Shown in pieces: positions 56,126 to 64,000 of a DNA stretch of 64,000 nucleotides; the first letter of the stretch is position 1; every line of letters begins with the position of its first letter. The notes below the pieces were generated by a model. That model saw only the letters and a program-made list of their open reading frames with translations. It searched no databases and was not told where the DNA came from. The stretch is from Mugil cephalus (Eukaryota > Chordata > Actinopteri > Mugiliformes > Mugilidae): contig NC_061774.1 in assembly GCF_022458985.1 (NCBI RefSeq), positions 20,368,697-20,432,696 on the forward strand, in the 5' to 3' direction. Both the position numbers and the translations under genes were made by a program.

Positions 56126-57269
56126 ACAACATCCAGTACAACATACATGGCTACACTCAAATCATAAGATGTTTAGATGCCGTTGTTTCATGTAAGTCAT
56201 ACTGACGGCAAAATGGCTTTAAAGGACAAACAGTTAACAGTGTTATATGTGTCACGTGGTTTGTTGCTCTGACTGCTCGGAGGACTATCCAGTTGTTGCA
56301 TGCAGAGGTTTGGTTGGAACTCTCTCCAAATGGCACGTTACCAGATTCTTATTGTTATCCAATGATAATTAAACTGTGGCTACACCCGGCTATAACCTCT
56401 GTAAATATTTTCACAAGTTTATTTATGATCTCAGTCACCAGTTCCAAGTCTTCTTCAGTCCAGTTCTTTTGTATGAAATAGAACAGAGGTCTTCAGGCCA
56501 AGGACCCACAAACTGATGGAGCAGTGAGTGACAGTGGTCACATTGTATTTATTTTATTTATTTATTTATACTTTTTTTTCACATTCCACCAAAAAAAGTA
56601 ATTTATTATATTTGAGTAAATAGTTTCATATCATGTAAATAAATTATGGAATTAATTGTTAGCTTTCATTAATCTGAATATATTTGTTGTTCCAGAGGAT
56701 TAAAGCTAATTAATGTATCTCATATAAATAAGACCCAGATAAATTCAGTGCAAACATTTCTTTTTATGATTGTTTTTTTTTTTATTGTTTATTGATCATC
56801 CATCTATGACTATCTATGTAGCCAACTGCGTGATCTCATGTAAACATTTTAGCTGTGCTGCCAAGCGCCTTATAAAACCAGATTTAACTTTTTGTTTGTT
56901 TTTTAGATAGTCATAATTTTATGCTTTAGAAAACTGAACAGTGGTACCAGTATGGGAAATACGAATATGGTTTAAAATCAAATTCCATACTTGCCTAGGA
57001 ACCCTGTGTGAATGTCAATTAGCAAGTTAACAAATGAGCTAAATGACCACTAGCTAGTTGCGTAGTACTTTTATTTACTGTATGTGTGGCTGTGATGCTT
57101 CTTTCTGTTCATCCTTACTGAAATGACTGAGAAAGGAAATACTTTTATGTGGTAACACACCTATTTACAGTGGTAAATTATTATTTTAACACTTCCTCAC
57201 ATTATGGTAATTTCTCAACAAAAATATTTTGATGTCCATAAATATTGTGCCACAGTTGAGGTCAGACTA

Positions 57270-57720
57270 AAAGAAACAGTCAATTTAGCCCGACTCATTT
57301 TCCCAGCGTGTTCCACGGCGTTGCTGTGTTTAAATATCAGCTCCATCAGATGCAATTAAGAAATGACAAAGTGCACTCGCCCTCGCGAGGCACAGAGGGA
57401 GAGATTAACTTTCTAGAAGTCACCGCGGCGGGAGCTGTTTATAACCTGCTGTCTGTCGTGACAAATGCGTCTCGTACATCTCCGCGGCCGTTAACAAATG
57501 TCACCTGCGTGTTCACTGGAAGGGAAATCTGAGATTGCGCCATAAATCTAATCAGTATTTATCCGGGGAGAGTCCACTGAGCCTGGATGCTGCTTTCAGC
57601 AATTTGCAAACAAATTTACATTATGAGGCCGGTGCAGCAGCCGGTGACTTCTACCGACGGCCTGCTGCACCAGAGCAGGCAGTGGCTTTAGCACGCCGCT
57701 TTGTGGCACCTTTTGTAGGC
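57270..57720. other. Strong candidate conserved non-coding element
   Basis: About 450 bp of non-repetitive, GC-balanced sequence contrasts with its AT-rich flanks. It has AGATGCAATTAAG, AGATTAACTTT, GCTGTTTATAA, ATCTAATCAG and GCCATAAATC sites. A 74-codon and a 62-codon frame occur by chance; neither resembles a known protein. It reads like a vertebrate regulatory element, by inference only. Confidence 0.4.
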
Positions 57721-57879
57721 TAAAAATCTACATTTAAGCAATTCTATGCAGCACATCCTTTAAAAATTATTTTTTTTTTTTATCATTCATTCGTGGCCGC
57801 CTCTAGTTTCTGATAAATTGCACAACAGGGTGGCTGTGACTATAGCAATGTGAGAGGGAGTATCCCCCATTAGCGTTAA

Positions 57880-58040
57880 CATTTTAACTGTTGCCTTTGA
57901 AGACGGCTTGTCGTGACATTCCTCCTAACATATAATGAAATCCCGCTGCTTCGAATGCATAAATGATGAGTAATTGTGCATTTCTTTTAAAAAGCCAAGA
58001 CGTGTCAGGTCGTAATGTGGGTCAGTCCATTACCTCGAGA
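57880..58040. other. Candidate conserved non-coding element
   Basis: GCGTTAACATTTTAACTG, ATATAATGAAATCCC and GCATAAATGATGAGTAATTG form a non-coding, non-repetitive block with homeodomain-like TAATTG cores. Confidence 0.3.
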
Positions 58041-58499
58041 TCTATGTTCTCTGTTTCTCTGTCTCTTGGTGGCAGATCCTTTGTTGGATAGCGGTGCTGC
58101 ATTAGTGTAATGACAGCCTGCAGCTCTGGTCACACAAAGTAAAAAACGCTGACTCGCATCTCGAAGTTCCCCACTCCGAGGAGTACAAGGGAGGGTTTCT
58201 GCACAAGTGATTACTCTGCAGATATTTCGATGAATGATGTTCACGGACAGGAGCGCGCTGCCCCGAGGTGAGGAGGAGGCGCAGTGTCTCTGGCGCCACC
58301 TGAGACCCCGGTTAGACAGTTCGCTCCTCACCTGTGCACCTGTGCAATAACTTTTTAAATGTCGCACTGACACTTGCGCAGGCGGTCGCAGACAAAATAA
58401 TAGTTGTGCTGCTAAGACACAAACGCATATAAATCTTTCATAAACCATCTGCATATTCCTCTGAATGTATGTCAAGGACAAAACTGCTAGTCATACTTA

Positions 58500-58860
58500 T
58501 GGAAAAAATCAATACCCCCTAAAAGCCTTTCATTAGAAACGTATCCATTTACCGCGTGCTGCTGCTGCCAGAGAAGGCTCTGCCTGGAAATGCTCCAGTA
58601 GCTTTTAAAACCCAGCGAAGGGGCCTTTCCTGACGACAAAAAAAAAAAAAAAAGTGGTTCAGTCTCAGCAATTAGACTCACTTGTTCCAATTTTCTCTCA
58701 AAAGCTCGATTTGTCCTCATGAACTCTAATTTATCGTTTGCAAGTTTCTGATTTTCACATTTCACACGGGGGAGAAACGGTGATGTATTAACGGCTTCAT
58801 GTTCTCGGGTCATAATCAAAAGCCCTTTATGCTTTGGCTTCGGCCGATAATGGAGCTTTT
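58500..58860. other. Candidate conserved non-coding element
   Basis: A non-repetitive block with TTTATCGTTTGC, GGTCATAATCAAAAG and GCCGATAATGGAG sites, interrupted by a poly(A) run at about 58638-58655. The minus-strand 110-codon frame across it has no recognised homology. Confidence 0.25.
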
Positions 58861-59524
58861 ATATTAACTGATCACGCCGAGACTGGCTTGAAACTATGTG
58901 GCTGGTGTCAAAACAGCGGAAGATGGATGTGAGCTTTCACTACTTTGCCACAATCGCACTGAAACAAATATTCATTTCATTGCACTATATAGTAAACGTC
59001 AAAGCTGAAGGTGCTTATATTTTAAGAGTTCTGGAAGTTTGTCTGGTTTAAAATGGCAAAAACATCAGAAGGCTTTGCATCTAAACCGTGTCCAATGAAG
59101 TCTTCTTGACTCAAGCAGAGTCACCCCAGCTTCACCTCCATGGTTCACTGTGCCCACAGCGTCTCCACTTCTTCTTCCTCTCCTCTTTCTCCACATAAAA
59201 CTTTCTACCTTCCAATCCCCGTAGGTTGAATTCATCTGAAACTCACACACGTCTTCGGGAGTGCGCCGCCTTTCTCCGTGTGTTCTTTTTTTGCGAAATC
59301 TAGTCCTAGCCGAGCTCATGAATGGTTTCTGCTGTGTCACCCTCCCTTCTTGTGTCCTCACTCACTGATCCCATTTCTAACGGTCTGTGAATCAGCCTGA
59401 ATCTGCTAATTCTTGTTGCTCTCTGAAGCGCTCCTCGCTGCCTCATTTTACTCACAACTGCATGGCCCGATCTGCCGCTGATCAAATCCTCTGTTTCCAA
59501 ACCCCTCTTGACTTTATATAGACT

Positions 59525-59526
<2 letters not shown>

Positions 59527-59557
<31 letters not shown>

Positions 59558-59558
59558 T
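59527..59558. repeat. TA dinucleotide microsatellite
   Basis: About fourteen TA units preceded by TGTG, seen directly. Confidence 0.9.
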
Positions 59559-61204
59559 GCTGACCTTGTTTGCTATTCTTTATGTGCACACAAATAATAC
59601 CCGACCTTTTCTCCGAGCCTACTTCACAAGTCTTTGCCATTTTGCAGCTGCTTTTAACAAACCAAGGTCATCTACAGCATGGAAACGTAGAAAGTCTCTA
59701 ACCCCTAATGCGACAGGTTTCGCTGGCGGAGAACCCGCGGTTGTAGTTCATTACATCAGTGATGAATAAGCTGCACTGAATTTGACATTCAAAACCGGAA
59801 AAAATATACTTTCTGGTTGCTACTTTCTCGGGTATGCTCTCTCACGCTTCATTTTCTTTCCGTAGAAAATATTCATTGCTGAATGTGTTTGCTTTTCTTT
59901 GGGTCAAGTACCATCTATCTGCTTTAAGAAATAACTTCATAAAGAAACACTACAAACCCAACTGTAGTTTGCCCATAGTGTCTAATTACATGATGCATTT
60001 ATTTATGTTTATGTAAAGGGTTACTCTATTCCTTATTACAAGCTTTTTTCCCCAAAGTTTGAAGCACAGTCTGTATCAGTGGATGCAGTTTGCTCAGTTA
60101 TGGAGATGGATTTGATTTGGTTATGATTGGATATGATTTATTAGAGTGCACCTAACAGTTCATTCAAGTTTTTTTTTCTTTTCATTACTGTGATTAAAAG
60201 GTTAAATTAAAAAGCCCGCTACATCCAATGGAAGGTTTTCAATTTTCTGTCTTGGACGTCTCTTCAGCCTTGGCTCAGAGTGTAGCCTGAGAGTTCATTC
60301 TCAACCTTTGAAAACAGTTTTAGAAAAACAATGCCAACTAAACTTCCATTTATGGACGATAAAGAGGGATTGTAAAGGAACCGGGAGACGCTCCGATCCA
60401 AATTTATGACAACGAGGAAATCGGTCTTTATTATGAGAACAATATGGTTTGATTAAAAGCTCCAGAAACAGCTAGTGAGTGTTGTGGTTGTTGATTAGCA
60501 TCAGATTTCAGCCTAATAGTTTGTATCAGAATAAAATCTCTACACCTACAGTGTTAACCTCTTATTTAAAATGTGTCTTACTGGATTGATGGTCAGACTT
60601 TTGGTCAATGTCTTCTTGCCCCGCCACAGACGACTTTGTAGTTCTTTGTATCAACGACTCCGCCATCATGGACATCGTAGTTGGATCATCTCACATGTAG
60701 ACCTGCTGAGTGAATGTTCTTCCTCACTGTTGCTATTTAAATGCAATTTATATTCAGCATAAACCAAACTTTCTGTACCAGCTGTCTGTTTGCTCCATTT
60801 ATCTGTCAATCAATGACACAAACTTTGCATCTCCGGAATACAGAGTACAACAACAACACCTTTCGTCCTCCCACTTTCAGGCTTTGTGGTTTTTTCGGCA
60901 CAGAAACAAAGTTTGGTTCAGCCCCAAAAACAAGCAAAACTCTGAGTTCTAATTGGTACATCACCCGAGGGGACTCCATCACATCTGTAGGTTGTCACAT
61001 TTTGTGTTTGAAACCTGCCACATGACTGAAGGTCCTCAAAGCGTCTGGTGCACGGCAGATAAACAAGATCACTGGCTGGTCAGCCTGGACGCAGTCTGGT
61101 TGGAGACAAAGTTGGAGAAAGAAAATACTGCTGAGTTAATCTGGTCATCTCTCAGTTAAAGCAGCAACTGTCTCATTATAGACGACTCACTGCAGAGAGG
61201 AAAA

Positions 61205-61430
61205 TCATAGCGGTGAATGGCTTTATAATTATATAGCACTTTTCCACCTATTGGTACTAAAAGGTTTTACTGTAACAATGATACATTTACCCATTGGGCT
61301 GAAGTGCACGACGTGGAAGCATGTTGGGGTTGAGTGTCTTGCTCACGGACACCTCACCCTGTGCCGGAACCCTCTGGTCTGTGGACAACCTGCTGTACCT
61401 ACTGAGCCACATAGAGAAAGAAGACACATC
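61205..61430 (+). repeat. Teleost interspersed repeat body
   Basis: TTTATAATTATATAGCACTT, then TTTACCCATTGGGCTG, TGTCTTGCTCACGGACAC and CTACTGAGCCACATAG, is a decayed copy of a widespread fish repeat body. Family not named. Confidence 0.6.
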
Positions 61431-61479
61431 CAGGGTCTTAGACAACTCTGACGTTTAGGTTAAAAAGTCTTAATCACAA

Positions 61480-61960
61480 AATGAAGGTGGAAGAACATGG
61501 ACTGAAAGAACAAAGTTCACCTGGCCTTCTGTGTACCCTCATATTAGCAGGAGGAAGATAAACCTGGAAACTGGACTCATCTGACCACAGAATCTTCTTC
61601 CAGTTCCTGATTGTCCAGTTCTTCTGTGCTTGGGTCCAACGACGCCGGGCTAAGCTCTGTCTCTCATTGATCAGGGGCTTCTTGACGGCCTTGTAGGACC
61701 TTAACCCAAGATCTAAAAGTCGACCACATACGGTGCAGGTGGAGCACTGGACACCGGTTTGGTTTGACCACTGCTGTTGGAGCTACTGTGATGTCATTCG
61801 GCGGTTTTCCCTGCACATGCGGATCAGGATGTGGTTATTTCTTGTTAAAGAAACCCTTGGACGGCCAGATCTTGGTTTGTCTTCCAAGCTGTTGGTTGCT
61901 GCTGAAGGACTACATCTGTACTTCCTGGTGATCTGGTGGCAGCTGTACCCTGTTTTCTGT
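61480..61960 (-). mobile_element. Decayed Tc1-like transposase, minus strand
   Basis: Reading the minus strand gives, in order, PRSGRPRVSL (the GRPR-type hinge), RMCRENRRMTSQ and stop, NERQSLARRRWTQ, then NWKKILWSDESSFQ. The last is the first catalytic-Asp block of Tc1 transposases. Stops and divergence make it non-functional, and the C-terminal DDE part is absent. Confidence 0.75.
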
Positions 61961-62639
61961 TTTTACTGTGTTAGGTTCCTTGTTTTAGCCATTTTTGTCT
62001 CTGATGAACTTTCAAAAGTACTGGCTTTATATAGACACGAAGCACAGCAGCAGAAAAATGTGTCTTTTAATGAGAAGCACAGCCTTCATTAGTGGATCAC
62101 TGGTACCAAAATGACCCAATACTCTACATTTCTTATGTATTTTTATAGAACCGATTAATTTGAAGTTTTTAATGGCTGTTTTAGGATTTGTTTAGTATTT
62201 TGTCTGTATAAGAAATTACACCTGAAGACCTAAGAGTGCTTCTTAATGCAATATTTCACAAATGCATGGGGTGTACCACTGTATAAGCCACTGAGGGGCT
62301 GCTGTACCACTAATCATATCTGACGCATCCTTTTACATCCATTGGATCGATTGACTCGTGAAGACATCCATGCAGCTGCAGCAAACATTTATTCGCAATA
62401 TTCAAATTAAATAATCCAAACAGCTATGGCACCTTAGCCAATCTATAGACACACTTAAAGTACTCCTGTTCCACTAAGCAGCACACCTGCTGAAATAATT
62501 AGCACCTCTCCTTTTGGTGCCTTTCCTCCTCCCACAGAACAGATCGCCAAGTGCACGAAATCAAAAGAAATACAAACAAAACAAAAAAATGTCTCTAACG
62601 TTTTATCTGGAAGGCCATCGAACTTGTTCACTGTAATAC

Positions 62640-63095
62640 AGTGGATATAACCTCCAGCTGAAGAGGCTTCAGAAGCAGCTGCTGCAGCTGGCCCTCAGTC
62701 TGGAGACATGTGGTAAAGAGAAAAAGATCCCGTCAACTGCCAGTGGTACAGAACTGACAGTCACTAAGAGCAGCAGGGTATAGATGCTGTTTCAGATCAA
62801 TAGAGATCAACATGACATGGGGGAGGAAGCTGCCAACCAGAAGGACAAAAACAGACTTCAGTGGGAAATAAAGAGCATTAAAGGAAAATTCAATGCTGAA
62901 GGGGCCCTCAAAAAAAAAAAAAAAAAAAAAAGACTGATGCTGAGCACTAAAGGCGCATCAGCACAGAAGAAAGCGGCGCTGCAGCCGTAGATCCATTTCA
63001 GCGGGAGAGAGGCAACTGCACGCTCCAGCAAATACTGAAGGAGAAACAGCAGAAGTGCTCTGAATTGGTAAATAGACAAAAGGTCCAAAAAAAAA
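62640..63095 (+). pseudogene. Possible decayed coding relic with coiled-coil character
   Basis: From about 62643 one frame reads LQLKRLQKQLLQLALSLE and, after one stop, GEEAANQKDKNRLQWEIKS, running into a 20-base poly(A). After it, another frame gives CTLQQILKEKQQKCSEL before a second poly(A) at about 63086-63109. The Lys/Gln/Leu heptad style resembles a coiled-coil protein, and the poly(A) tracts hint at retroposition. I do not recognise a parent gene. Confidence 0.25.
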
Positions 63096-64000
63096 AAAAA
63101 AAAAAAAAATGAACAGCAGCTCTTCAGCGTAGAGAGATGTCACCTGTCACACGATGCCCTCCAGTGTGTACAGATGCACTAGTTGCATTTTCACAGAGAG
63201 CCTCTAGTCCATTTTTACTTAAAAGAGAGTAAAAACTGATGGGTTTCCTACCTTAGTAGGAGATCAAAACTTGAAAAAACTTCTGGACTCAATATGTTTT
63301 GTGGCAGAAAGTTGGTCTGGAAACACTCCTTTGGGAAGCGATTAAGCCAATCAGATCGTTTGGATGGGTTCGTTTGAGTGCTGTGGAGTAAAATTAGTTT
63401 GCAACAAAATGGCTCTGATAGGTTGTAGGACCAAACAGTTATACGCAGTTATCTTTTCCTCATGAGTGGAAACAACCAAATTAAAGTGTTGTGTTACTGG
63501 ACTCATACATAAGGACTGATAATGGTGATGCCAGTGCATAAATAACAATGTCATTTTGAACATCTATCTATATCGATCTCGAAACACCAGTTTCATTGAC
63601 ATACAGTTGTGTCATACACTAAAAGCTGTGTTTTGTTCAGGAAAGAAGTATAAATGGTGTATGACTAAAGACTGAATTGATGTTTTTTTACAGTGGCTCC
63701 TTCTTCTGTCATAGAGTCACTATTTATCTAGGTCAAACTAAGAAATCTAAGGTGGAGATGTTACATTTAGTAATTTTTTTTTTGCAGGGCGTAACCGATG
63801 CCTGATGCGTAGCCAACCCCTGGCTAATTTGGTGTGATAAGTCTCTTCATGCTGAGAATGACTCGAAGTGCTGAGTGTGCCACATTTCTATCACCTAGAA
63901 CGTCTCCAAAAGACACGGTGGAACATTATCCTGACTGCAGTAATTATACAAGTGTTCCCTGATTCACCTTCATACATGTGTTTTAAACTTGGGGCGCGGT

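Larger units (their letters stand above)
52475..64000. other. Gene-free flank with possible conserved non-coding elements and repeats
   Basis: The 3' UTR of the membrane gene runs to about 52880. After it I see no intact gene. Non-repetitive blocks of mixed composition with homeodomain-like cores occur at about 53720-54130, 55170-55480, 57270-57720, 57880-58040 and 58500-58860. The repeats are listed separately. Confidence 0.35.

Noticed and set aside
58005-58481. A 158-codon minus-strand frame with several Cys
   Set aside because: No recognised family and no conserved motif; it lies among blocks that look non-coding.

Overview
This is vertebrate nuclear DNA, most likely from a ray-finned (teleost) fish. 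The genes have many exons with GT-AG introns and long AT-rich introns and spacers. The window holds many microsatellites and decayed Tc1-, hAT- and Harbinger-type transposons. It also holds the short LINE/SINE tail families typical of teleost genomes. I see no operons, phage, CRISPR or other prokaryotic features, and no tRNA or rRNA gene. Gene names below come from recognising translated exons, and exon borders were worked out by eye from splice signals and reading-frame phase.

Layout. Positions 1-5700: the last two coding exons and a long 3' UTR of a neuregulin-2 gene (+), whose 5' part lies left of the window. 5.7-9.1 kb: repeats and the upstream region of the next gene, including a 155-bp direct repeat. 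9101-10462: an intronless-coding beta-1,3-N-acetylglucosaminyltransferase (+). 11860-13851: eif1ad (-, 4 coding exons), convergent with the previous gene. 15701-22418: ctsf, cathepsin F (-, 14 coding exons). 24431-32899: aup1 (+, 12 coding exons), head-to-head with ctsf across about 2 kb. 33-36.7 kb: transposon relics (Tc1-like, then hAT-like with a BED finger). 36774-41814: fnta, the farnesyltransferase/geranylgeranyltransferase-I alpha subunit (+, 9 coding exons). 41.8-51.6 kb: gene-poor and repeat-rich, with two CTCF-like motifs. 51683-52474: a single-exon four-span membrane protein with a PPAY motif, probably TMEM271-like (+). 52.5-64 kb: no recognisable intact gene; several stretches look like conserved non-coding DNA, between Tc1 and LINE/SINE remnants.

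All four multi-exon genes read through with intact frames across every junction I assigned, giving about 180 aa (Eif1ad), 473 aa (Ctsf), 415 aa (Aup1) and 374 aa (Fnta). The genes do not form one pathway. They cover growth-factor signalling, glycan extension, an eIF1A-like RNA-binding protein, lysosomal proteolysis, lipid droplet/ERAD and protein prenylation. I found no convincing new biological system. The items most worth a second look are the 155-bp duplication ending at a splice acceptor, a 27-bp-stem hairpin in an aup1 intron, the hAT-like element abutting the fnta promoter, nested splice donors in aup1, and the single-exon membrane gene with its non-coding flanks.
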